Position numbers and translations under genes: made by a program
Source: Gemmatimonas phototrophica
GTDB taxonomy: Bacteria > Gemmatimonadota > Gemmatimonadetes > Gemmatimonadales > Gemmatimonadaceae
NCBI GenBank assembly: GCA_945870175.1
Contig: CAMBRJ010000184.1
Span: forward strand, 1-6,337
Length of the DNA stretch: 6,337 nt
Direction of reading: 5' to 3'
Notes under the pieces: generated by a model
What the model was told of the DNA's origin: nothing
Databases searched by the model: none
Seen by the model: only the letters and a program-made list of their open reading frames with translations
Shown: positions 1 through 5,491 of the stretch, in pieces
Layout: every line of letters begins with the position of its first letter
Numbering within the stretch: position 1 is the stretch's first letter

Positions 1-274
1 CAAGATTGCGCTCGAAGGCTTCGAGCTGCTTCTCATCCATCTGCTTCACCGCATTCGACTTGGCCGGTCGCACCACCGGCTTGTACGAATCCGATGTCAT
101 CTCTTCGCCACCGGGCGCGGTCGCCGGCTGTGGCGTAGCAGCGTCCTGCGCCCACGCCGTGCGAGACATCAGGAACGATCCGGCCGCGACCACGGCCACC
201 GAGCCGCCGCGCGTGAGGAACCGCCGACGACTCGTGATCGCCGCCTCATGCGACCACTCGCGTGATTCGATCAC
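1..274 (-). CDS. ccmH: Tat-exported protein, probable cytochrome c maturation CcmH (N-terminal part, cut by window edge)
   Basis: The first 91 residues are in the window. The reading frame opens at a GTG whose last bases overlap the ccmF stop (GTGA, 4-bp overlap), after a GGGGCGGG stretch that can act as ribosome binding site. This suggests translational coupling. Residues 15-21 (SRRRFLT) match the twin-arginine consensus. A hydrophobic stretch (about 22-36) follows, then AWA before QD, a likely signal peptidase site after residue 42. The mature start is rich in Ala, Pro and Thr. The last visible residues, MDEKQLEAFERNL (79-91), resemble the helix that precedes the LRCxxC redox motif in CcmH/CycL. 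CcmH is a periplasmic, membrane-anchored thioredoxin-like protein that keeps apocytochrome CxxCH thiols reduced for heme attachment. The redox motif itself lies outside the window, so the identity rests on this short match and on position after ccmF. A CcmG-like thioredoxin or another Tat substrate remains possible. Confidence 0.6.
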   Translation of the reverse strand, partial: MIESREWSHEAAITSRRRFLTRGGSVAVVAAGSFLMSRTAWAQDAATPQPATAPGGEEMTSDSYKPVVRPAKSNAVKQMDEKQLEAFERNL

Positions 275-2307
275 GCGCCCGCCCCGGCCAACGTCATGGT
301 CGACTCCGACGGCAACTCCGCCACATAGCCACCTTCGCGCTCGGTGCGCACCGCCTGCGGCCACATCACGATCAATCCGCCGAACGCCATGATGATGCCG
401 CCAAACCACACCCACCACACGAGCGGGTTGAAGTTGATGTGAATTGCCGCCGTCTCGCGATCGACCGCGCCGGTGAAGACGAGATACACATCTTGTTTCG
501 GCGACTCGAGAATGCCGACTTCGGTGGACGGTTCGAAGGTGGGCTCGCCGGCGGCGTTCACGTGCTGACGCTTCTCGCTGGACAGAATGCCCATGCTCTT
601 GCCGTCACGCGTCACGTTGAACGACGCGGCCACGACCCGACGATTGAGCTGCTCGAACGAGGAGATGCCCTGGCTGGTGAATACCCACTCACTGCCGTAG
701 GCATCCTTCGCCTTAACCGACTCCCCGGCCTTGAGCGTAGCGGTGAGATCCTTCTTGAACATCAAGCCGGCGAACGCGCAGAACAGAATCGCCACGCCGA
801 AGTGCACGATGTAACCGCCGTAGCGACGACGGTTGCGGCCGATCAGGCGCATGGAGGCGCCGAACAGTCCCTCGCCAGACATCCGGCGGCGTGCGCCGAT
901 GCCCTTCACAAACTCCTGAATGATCGTGCCGAAGACGAAGCCGGCCAGCAAGTACGACACCAGGGCGTACATCTGGCGCATGCCCATCGCGAACAGCACG
1001 ACGAACGTGACCACACCGGAGATGACGGGCCAGGTGAACTGGCGCTTGAGATTCGACGTGGAGGCGCGACGCCAGGCGATCAGCGGACCGATGCCGGTGA
1101 GCGCGAGCAGCAGCAGGCCGAGCGGGCCGTTCACCGCGTTGAAGAACGGCGGGCCCACCGTGATCTTGTCGCCCTTCACCCACTCGCTGAGAATCGGAAA
1201 GAGCACGCCCCACAGGGTGGCGAAGCAGATGCCGATCAACACGAGGTTGTTGTACAGGAACGCCGCCTCGCGGCTCACCATGCTTTCCAGCTCGGCGTTC
1301 GCCTGCAGATCGTTGAGGCGCGTAGACACGAGATACGCCGTGGCGACCGCCGCGACGATGAGGAAGCCGAGGAACCAGTCACCCACGGGCGACTGCGCAA
1401 AGGCGTGCACGCTCTCGATGATGCCGCTGCGCGTGATGAACGTGCCGAGAATCGTGAGCAGGAACGACATCGCCACCAGCGTCACGTTCCACTTGCGCAG
1501 CATGCCGCGCTTTTCCTGGATCATGATGCTGTGCAGGAACGCCGTGATGGTGAGCCATGGCAGGAAGGACGAATTTTCGACGGCGTCCCACGCCCAATAA
1601 CCGGCCCAGCCGAGCTCCACGTACGCCCACCACATGCCGAGAATGATGCCAATGGTGAGGAAGAACCAGGAGAGCAAGGCCCAACGGCGGACGGCGCCCA
1701 GCCACTGCGTGTCGAGCTGTCGCGTGACGAGCGCACCGATGGCGAAGGCGAACGGAATCGCCGTGCCGACGAGCCCCAGATAGAGCATGGGCGGATGGAT
1801 CGCCATGCCCGGGTTCTGCAGCTGCGGATTCATGCCGCGTCCTTCGGGCGGAATCCAGTCGAGGCGCTCGTACGGATTGGCGCCGAAGCACATCGTCATC
1901 AGGAAGAACAGGCAGATGATGCCCAAGGTCCCGGTGACATACGGCATCATCGCCCGGTTCGTCTTGCGATTCGTGAAGACCGCAATGGCCGAATAGGTGG
2001 TGAGAATCAATGCCCAAAAGAGCATCGACCCGGACTGCCCGGCCCAGAAGGCCGTGAAGGTATAGATCTTCGGCAGGTTCGAGCTCGTATACGAGGCCAC
2101 GAACTTGATCGAGAAGTCGTGCATGAACAGGGCGGTCCACAGCCCGATGGACGCGAGCAACGTGAAGCCGAATGTTGCGTACAGCGCCCGCTCACCGCTC
2201 TTCACGAGATCGGGGCGCCCTTGCAGGCCCCCGGAGAACGACACGGTAGTCGTCCAGGCCGCCATCAACAGGGCGACCCAGAGCGACAGTTCACCAACGA
2301 GAATCAT
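271..2307 (-). CDS. ccmF: Cytochrome c maturation heme lyase CcmF
   Basis: This 678-residue polytopic inner-membrane protein belongs to the CcmF/CcmC/CcsA heme-handling family. In system I it takes heme from CcmE and, with CcmH, attaches it to apocytochrome c outside the membrane. The tryptophan-rich WWD segment is at about 224-252 (GMWWAYVELGWAGYWAWDAV, then ENSSFLPWL). It has Ala242 where many homologues have Pro. Four histidines sit in the contexts of the conserved heme ligands: His171 (HPPMLYLG), His259 (AFLHS), His301 (SVHAF) and His502 (YIVHFG). Many hydrophobic segments span the chain. A soluble loop lies at about 517-622 before the last membrane helix (about 628-650), as in the family. 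Length is slightly above the roughly 650 residues of E. coli CcmF. The ATG start has GAGG 4 bases upstream, inside a hairpin (see 2311-2331). It lies 33 bp after ccmE and overlaps the next gene by 4 bp, so the three form an operon. Confidence 0.96.
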   Translation of the reverse strand: MILVGELSLWVALLMAAWTTTVSFSGGLQGRPDLVKSGERALYATFGFTLLASIGLWTALFMHDFSIKFVASYTSSNLPKIYTFTAFWAGQSGSMLFWALILTTYSAIAVFTNRKTNRAMMPYVTGTLGIICLFFLMTMCFGANPYERLDWIPPEGRGMNPQLQNPGMAIHPPMLYLGLVGTAIPFAFAIGALVTRQLDTQWLGAVRRWALLSWFFLTIGIILGMWWAYVELGWAGYWAWDAVENSSFLPWLTITAFLHSIMIQEKRGMLRKWNVTLVAMSFLLTILGTFITRSGIIESVHAFAQSPVGDWFLGFLIVAAVATAYLVSTRLNDLQANAELESMVSREAAFLYNNLVLIGICFATLWGVLFPILSEWVKGDKITVGPPFFNAVNGPLGLLLLALTGIGPLIAWRRASTSNLKRQFTWPVISGVVTFVVLFAMGMRQMYALVSYLLAGFVFGTIIQEFVKGIGARRRMSGEGLFGASMRLIGRNRRRYGGYIVHFGVAILFCAFAGLMFKKDLTATLKAGESVKAKDAYGSEWVFTSQGISSFEQLNRRVVAASFNVTRDGKSMGILSSEKRQHVNAAGEPTFEPSTEVGILESPKQDVYLVFTGAVDRETAAIHINFNPLVWWVWFGGIIMAFGGLIVMWPQAVRTEREGGYVAELPSESTMTLAGAGA

Positions 2308-2310
2308 GGG

Positions 2311-2331
2311 GCCTCGCGCTTTCGCGCAGGC
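2311..2331 (-). promoter_or_regulatory. Hairpin with GAAA tetraloop covering the ccmF ribosome binding site
   Basis: On the minus strand the ccmE-ccmF gap reads GCCTGCGC, GAAA, GCGC, G, AGGC. GCCT (2331-2328) pairs with AGGC (2314-2311) and GCGC (2327-2324) pairs with GCGC (2319-2316), with one bulged G at 2315 and a GNRA-type loop. The ccmF Shine-Dalgarno bases GAGG (2315-2312) form the bulge and the 3' arm, four bases before the ATG. No U-run follows, so this is not an intrinsic terminator. A role in coupling or damping ccmF translation is inference. Confidence 0.4.
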
Positions 2332-2340
2332 GCGCGACAG

Positions 2341-2796
2341 TTACGCGCGGGGGGTTGCCGACGTGCCCTGCTTGTAGCCGGGCGTGTCCTTGTACTTCTC
2401 GGGAGCGTTCTCGTAGCGCGACGCGCACTTGGCCAGCAGCGTGGTGGCCTGAAAGGTGCCATTGGCATCGAGTCGACCCTCGACCACGACATCCACCCCA
2501 TCGGTGAACGTATCCGGCGCGATGCCTCGGTACCGCACGTCGTACGTCTTGGAGCCGTCGGTCATTTTGAAGGTGAGCGACTGGCCCGACGGGTCACGTA
2601 CAATGGTGCCGCTGACGACGCGGGCGCCGACCTTCACGCCCGTATTCACGAAGCGCGGGTTGTCGGAGACTTTGCTCGCGAGCTCACCCGGCGTGAGATA
2701 GTAGGTGGCCGTCTCATCGATCGAGCTGGCCATCAGATAGCCGGCGGTGCCAAGCACCAGCACGCCGCCGAACAGAAATTTGTTTCGAGCTTTCAC
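2341..2796 (-). CDS. ccmE: Cytochrome c maturation heme chaperone CcmE, cysteine (CxxxY) type
   Basis: CcmE is the periplasmic heme chaperone that binds heme covalently and delivers it to CcmF. The protein has a short basic N-terminus (KARNK), one membrane anchor (FLFGGVLVLGTAGYLMA), then the OB-fold domain with the family's YYLTPGEL, VSGTIVRD and FTDGVDVVVEG segments. At the heme-attachment site, where E. coli has LAKHDENY, this protein reads LLAKCASRYE. The histidine is therefore replaced by cysteine while the tyrosine four residues on is kept (CxxxY). That variant is known from Desulfovibrio-type and archaeal CcmE. I chose the GTG start because GAGGA lies 8 bases upstream and the product begins MKARNKFL, like other CcmE proteins (151 residues). 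An in-frame ATG at 2814 would add six residues but lacks a clear ribosome binding site. On that longer numbering the cysteine is residue 130 and the tyrosine 134. The tail after the motif is polar and probably unstructured. Confidence 0.93.
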   Translation of the reverse strand: MKARNKFLFGGVLVLGTAGYLMASSIDETATYYLTPGELASKVSDNPRFVNTGVKVGARVVSGTIVRDPSGQSLTFKMTDGSKTYDVRYRGIAPDTFTDGVDVVVEGRLDANGTFQATTLLAKCASRYENAPEKYKDTPGYKQGTSATPRA

Positions 2797-2804
2797 GGGA
2801 CCCG

Positions 2805-2809
2805 TCCTC
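2805..2809 (-). promoter_or_regulatory. Ribosome binding site deciding the ccmE start
   Basis: GAGGA on the minus strand lies 8 bases before the GTG at 2796. The competing ATG at 2812-2814 overlaps no such site and is preceded by CATCCGG. This supports the shorter, GTG-started CcmE. Confidence 0.5.
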
Positions 2810-2822
2810 GTCATCCGGATGG

Positions 2823-2835
2823 TGTTCGTAGAACA
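2823..2835. promoter_or_regulatory. Inverted repeat TGTTC-N3-GAACA at the ccmE promoter
   Basis: A perfect 5-bp inverted repeat with a 3-base centre overlaps the proposed -10 element and transcription start of the ccm operon. A related GAAC-A-GTTC element lies about 55 bp away at 2880-2888. The position would suit a repressor operator, but no regulator is visible in the window and such short palindromes also occur by chance. Confidence 0.25.
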
Positions 2836-2860
2836 TAGCGGTGGGATGGTCGTGCGTCAG
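2832..2860 (-). promoter_or_regulatory. Candidate sigma70-type promoter for ccmE-ccmF-ccmH
   Basis: On the minus strand CTGACG (2860-2855, 4 of 6 to TTGACA) and TATGTT (2837-2832, 4 of 6 to TATAAT) are separated by exactly 17 bases. Transcription would begin near 2825, leaving a leader of roughly 30 bases before the GTG of ccmE. The 109-bp gap after glpK makes a separate ccm promoter plausible, but read-through from glpK cannot be excluded. Confidence 0.35.
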
Positions 2861-2895
2861 CTAGGCAGTCAACGATCTCGAACAGTTCAGTGTGC

Positions 2896-2921
2896 CCGAT
2901 CGGTGTCACCGATCGGTGTCA
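2896..2921. repeat. Two perfect tandem copies of a 13-bp unit at the glpK stop codon
   Basis: The unit CCGATCGGTGTCA occurs at 2896-2908 and again at 2909-2921 with no gap. Each copy contains the palindrome CCGATCGG, and across the junction it extends to the 12-bp palindrome CACCGATCGGTG (2907-2918). On the glpK strand the upstream copy encodes the last residues (about DTDR) and the downstream copy supplies the TGA stop. A local duplication therefore seems to have set the present C-terminus. There is no following U-run to make it an intrinsic terminator. Confidence 0.75.
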
Positions 2922-4381
2922 CGGGCCCAGCTCAGCGCGCTCCGAACGGCGCGCCGCCACCCGCCGTAGCCTGCGGTGGCCGTGGCGTCTCCGGTTGGGG
3001 TGAACCGTGTGAAATGACGCCCGGCCAGAAATTCGTCCCCGTTCGCCCAGAGCCCAGCGGCCAAGCCGGCCAAACCGGCCGCGCCAAGCGCCGTGGTTTC
3101 CACGATATCGGGGCGCTCGACCGGCACGCCGAGCAGGTCGGCTTGGAACTGCATGAGCCAGTCGTTGGCGGTGGCGCCGCCATCGACGCGCAACCGATCG
3201 AACGGCACGCCACCCTGGGTGCGCATGTCCCCGAGCACGTCGTAGGTGGCGTAGGCCATGGCCTCCAGCGCCGCGCGGGCAAAATGCGCTCGCGTAGTTC
3301 CGCGCGTGAGACCGACGATCGTGCCGCGAGCATTCGGCTCCCAGTCAGGCGCGCCCAGTCCCACCAACGCCGGCACGAAGTACACGCCTTCATTGCTGGC
3401 GAGCGAACGGGCCAATCCTTCGGTCTCGCTACTGTGGGCGATGATGCCCAGGCCGTCGCGCAGCCACTGCACGGCCGCGCCAGCAATGAAAATGGACGCC
3501 TCGAGCGCGTAGACCGGCGCCCCACGTTCATCACAGGCGATCGTGGTGAGCAGGCCGGTCGCACTCTTCGGACGCACCGTGCCGGTGTTGAGCAGCAGGA
3601 AGGCACCGGTGCCGTAGGTGTTCTTGCCGCTGCCGGTGTGCCAACCGCCCTGCCCGAAGAGCGCCGCCTGCTGATCGCCGGCGATGCCCATGATCGGGAT
3701 CTCACGGCCGAGCACGGAGGCCACGGCGGTGCCGATCAGCCCGCTCGAGGCCACGATGCGCGGCAGCATGTCGGCCGGTACGCTGAACAGCGCGCACAGC
3801 TCGGGCGACCAGGCGTGGGTGTCGAGGTCATAGAGCATCGTGCGCGACGCATTCGTATGGTCGGTGACATGTGACGCGCCGCCGGTGAGGTGCCAGACCA
3901 GCCAGCTGTCGATGGTGCCGGCCGCCAACTCTCCGCGCTGCGCCCGCTCGCGCACGCCAGGCTGCGCCAGCAACCACTCGAGTTTCGTGGCGCTGAAGTA
4001 CGGATCGGTGACCAAGCCGGTTCGTTCGGCGATCATCGTGGCCTGCGGCGCCAACGCCAGGCAGCGATCGGCGGTGCGACGATCCTGCCACACGATGGCG
4101 CGATGGACCGCGCGGCCGGTGGCGCGCTCCCAGACCACGATCGTTTCGCGCTGATTGGTGATCCCGATGGCGATGGGATCGACGCCGGCGTCGGCAATCG
4201 CTTCCCGGGCGGCCGCCACCGTGCGATCGAGAATTTCGTGGGCGTCGTGCTCAACCCACCCCGGCGCCGGATAGTGCTGCGTAATCTCGCGGTAGGCGCG
4301 TCCGAGGATTCGCCCGTTCTGACCGATCACGAGACAGGTCGTGCCGGTGGTGCCCTGATCGATGGCGAGTACGCACGTCAT
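2906..4381 (-). CDS. glpK: Glycerol kinase
   Basis: Cytoplasmic FGGY-family kinase that phosphorylates glycerol with ATP to sn-glycerol 3-phosphate. It has 491 residues, close to the 502 of E. coli GlpK. The phosphate-binding start AIDQGTT is at 6-12. The glycerol-contacting residues are present: Arg78 and Glu79 in GITNQRET, Tyr128 in DPYFSATK, and Asp236 in GIAGDQQAALFGQ. IVWQDRRT (96-103), the nucleotide-side GKNTYGTG (252-259) and DGGATAN (400-406) also match GlpK rather than xylulose or ribulose kinases. The start is an ATG only 7 bp after the mtnA stop, with at best a weak GAG as ribosome binding site, so it is probably co-transcribed and translated after mtnA. No glycerol facilitator (glpF) or glycerol-3-phosphate dehydrogenase (glpD) gene is adjacent. 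The C-terminus ends within a 13-bp tandem duplication. Confidence 0.96.
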   Translation of the reverse strand: MTCVLAIDQGTTGTTCLVIGQNGRILGRAYREITQHYPAPGWVEHDAHEILDRTVAAAREAIADAGVDPIAIGITNQRETIVVWERATGRAVHRAIVWQDRRTADRCLALAPQATMIAERTGLVTDPYFSATKLEWLLAQPGVRERAQRGELAAGTIDSWLVWHLTGGASHVTDHTNASRTMLYDLDTHAWSPELCALFSVPADMLPRIVASSGLIGTAVASVLGREIPIMGIAGDQQAALFGQGGWHTGSGKNTYGTGAFLLLNTGTVRPKSATGLLTTIACDERGAPVYALEASIFIAGAAVQWLRDGLGIIAHSSETEGLARSLASNEGVYFVPALVGLGAPDWEPNARGTIVGLTRGTTRAHFARAALEAMAYATYDVLGDMRTQGGVPFDRLRVDGGATANDWLMQFQADLLGVPVERPDIVETTALGAAGLAGLAAGLWANGDEFLAGRHFTRFTPTGDATATAGYGGWRRAVRSALSWARDTDR

Positions 4382-4388
4382 AGGCAGC

Positions 4389-5399
4389 TCATACGCCGGT
4401 GACTCCGGAAAAGGGCGGCTTCACGAAGCCGCGATCGGTGAGGTAGCCGCTGATGAGGTCGCGCGGCGTGACGTCGAACGCCGGATTCCATACCCGGGCG
4501 CCCACGGGAAGATCGCCCAGTTCGTCGGCGTGCCGATGCTCGATCTCGATGTCGGCGCCGGTGGGCGTGGCCGCATCGATCGTGCTCCACGGTGCGGCCA
4601 CGTAGAACGGAATACCATGCGCGCGCGCCGCGAGTGCCACGCCGTAGGTGCCGACCTTGTTGGCGACATCGCCGTTGGCCGCGATCCGGTCGGCGCCCAC
4701 GATCACCAGATCGACCGCGCCGCTGCGCAGCAACGACGCCGCCGCGCCATCGGGCAGCACGGTCACGGGAATGCCCGCGCGTTGCAGCTCCCACGCCGTG
4801 AGGCGAGCCCCCTGACGCAGGGGGCGCGTTTCGTCGGCGTACACCTGCACACGACGGCCTTGCGCGTGCGCCAGATGCACGGCCGCCAAGGCGGTGCCGA
4901 TGCCCGCGGTCGCCAACGCGCCGGCGTTACAGTGCGTGAGCACCCGCGCTCCGTCGGGAATAATCTCCAGGCCAAACCGGCCGATCGCGTCGCACATGGC
5001 CACATCCTCGGCGCGAATGGCCTCGGCGTCGGCCCGCAGCGCGCCGAGCAGCGCCGTGTCGGCCGCGGCACCGGCCACCGCCAGGAGCCGGTTCACCGCC
5101 CAGGCCAGATTCACCGCGGTTGGCCGCGCGGCGATGAGCCGTGCGGCGTACGGCGCTAAGCGCTCCCGGGCGTGCCCACCATGCCCCCCGCTCTCCTGCT
5201 CGAGGGCGACCACCAAGCCGATAGCCGCCGCGACGCCGATGGCGGGCGCGCCACGAACGGCGAGGGTGCGAATGGCGTCGACCACCTCGTCGAGCGTGAC
5301 GAGGTCCCTCATCACCTCGGCGCCGGGGAGGTGCCGTTGATCGAGAATGCGGAGGGCGCGACGGTCGGCGGACCATCCGACAACAAAGAGGGGGTGCAC
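4389..5399 (-). CDS. mtnA: S-methyl-5-thioribose-1-phosphate isomerase
   Basis: MtnA converts 5-methylthioribose 1-phosphate to methylthioribulose 1-phosphate in the methionine salvage pathway. It is a 336-residue cytoplasmic enzyme of the eIF2B-like fold, of normal family length. The signature RGAPAIG is at 49-55. The catalytic cysteine is Cys157 in THCNAGALAT and the catalytic aspartate is Asp237 in GADRIAANGD. Other conserved blocks are DETRPLRQGARLTAWEL (189-205) and NKVGTY (247-252). These separate it from eIF2B regulatory subunits and from ribose-1,5-bisphosphate isomerase, although the families are related. The only usable start in frame is a GTG at 5397-5399. No Shine-Dalgarno sequence precedes it. 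glpK follows after 7 bp. No mtnP, mtnK, mtnB, mtnC or mtnD is visible in the window. Confidence 0.95.
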   Translation of the reverse strand: MHPLFVVGWSADRRALRILDQRHLPGAEVMRDLVTLDEVVDAIRTLAVRGAPAIGVAAAIGLVVALEQESGGHGGHARERLAPYAARLIAARPTAVNLAWAVNRLLAVAGAAADTALLGALRADAEAIRAEDVAMCDAIGRFGLEIIPDGARVLTHCNAGALATAGIGTALAAVHLAHAQGRRVQVYADETRPLRQGARLTAWELQRAGIPVTVLPDGAAASLLRSGAVDLVIVGADRIAANGDVANKVGTYGVALAARAHGIPFYVAAPWSTIDAATPTGADIEIEHRHADELGDLPVGARVWNPAFDVTPRDLISGYLTDRGFVKPPFSGVTGV

Positions 5400-5405
5400 G
5401 GGCCA

Positions 5406-5434
5406 AACGTAGCAGGCCGGCGCGTCGATGCCAG
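5406..5434 (-). promoter_or_regulatory. Weak candidate promoter for mtnA-glpK
   Basis: On the minus strand CTGGCA (5434-5429, 4 of 6 to TTGACA) lies 17 bases from TACGTT (5411-5406, 3 of 6 to TATAAT). The start of transcription would fall at or next to the GTG at 5399, so the mRNA could be leaderless. This would fit the absence of a ribosome binding site. The -10 match is poor. Confidence 0.2.
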
Positions 5435-5441
5435 CGCCCCG

Positions 5442-5450
5442 TGGTAGATT
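5442..5450 (+). promoter_or_regulatory. Candidate extended -10 element for the enoyl-CoA hydratase gene
   Basis: TGGTAGATT has the TGn extension and 4 of 6 matches to TATAAT. It is the only AT-rich spot in the 92-bp divergent gap and sits about 40 bp before the ATG at 5492. No convincing -35 element is seen. Together with the weak mtnA promoter it would form a compact divergent promoter region. Confidence 0.25.
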
Positions 5451-5491
5451 TGCGGTTCCCCACTTCTCACCCCGCTCCGCACCCGTCCGCC

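Noticed and set aside
6..392. A 128-codon plus-strand frame opposite the putative ccmH
   Set aside because: The minus strand carries a clear Tat leader and a 4-bp coupled start after ccmF. The plus-strand product has no recognisable feature beyond Arg, Pro and Thr richness.
2797..2814. ATG start at 2814 for ccmE
   Set aside because: It has no good ribosome binding site, while the GTG at 2796 has GAGGA at ideal spacing and gives the usual MKAR start. It is kept only as an alternative.
262..2838. An 858-codon open frame on the plus strand opposite ccmF and ccmE
   Set aside because: It lies antisense to two well-recognised genes. Its product is rich in His, Arg, Glu and Ala without any recognisable motif, as expected when the opposite strand has strong GC bias at third positions.
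2898..2925. Intrinsic terminator after glpK formed by the palindromic repeat
   Set aside because: The palindrome has almost no loop and no U-run follows on the minus strand.
3055..3090. Repeated GGCC-rich motif inside glpK
   Set aside because: It simply encodes the Ala/Gly/Leu-rich GAAGLAGLAAGL segment near the GlpK C-terminus, which is normal for the family in a GC-rich genome.
2747..3874. A 375-codon open frame on the plus strand opposite glpK
   Set aside because: It is a shadow of the glycerol kinase gene, with low-complexity Arg/Gly/Ala/His composition and no family motif.
4362..5159. A 265-codon open frame on the plus strand opposite mtnA
   Set aside because: It is antisense to mtnA, whose motifs are unambiguous. 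The product has no recognisable domain.
5441..5491. Upstream GTG start extending the enoyl-CoA hydratase by 17 residues
   Set aside because: The extension is rich in Pro and His and unlike the family N-terminus. It would also put the start codon inside the best promoter-like element.
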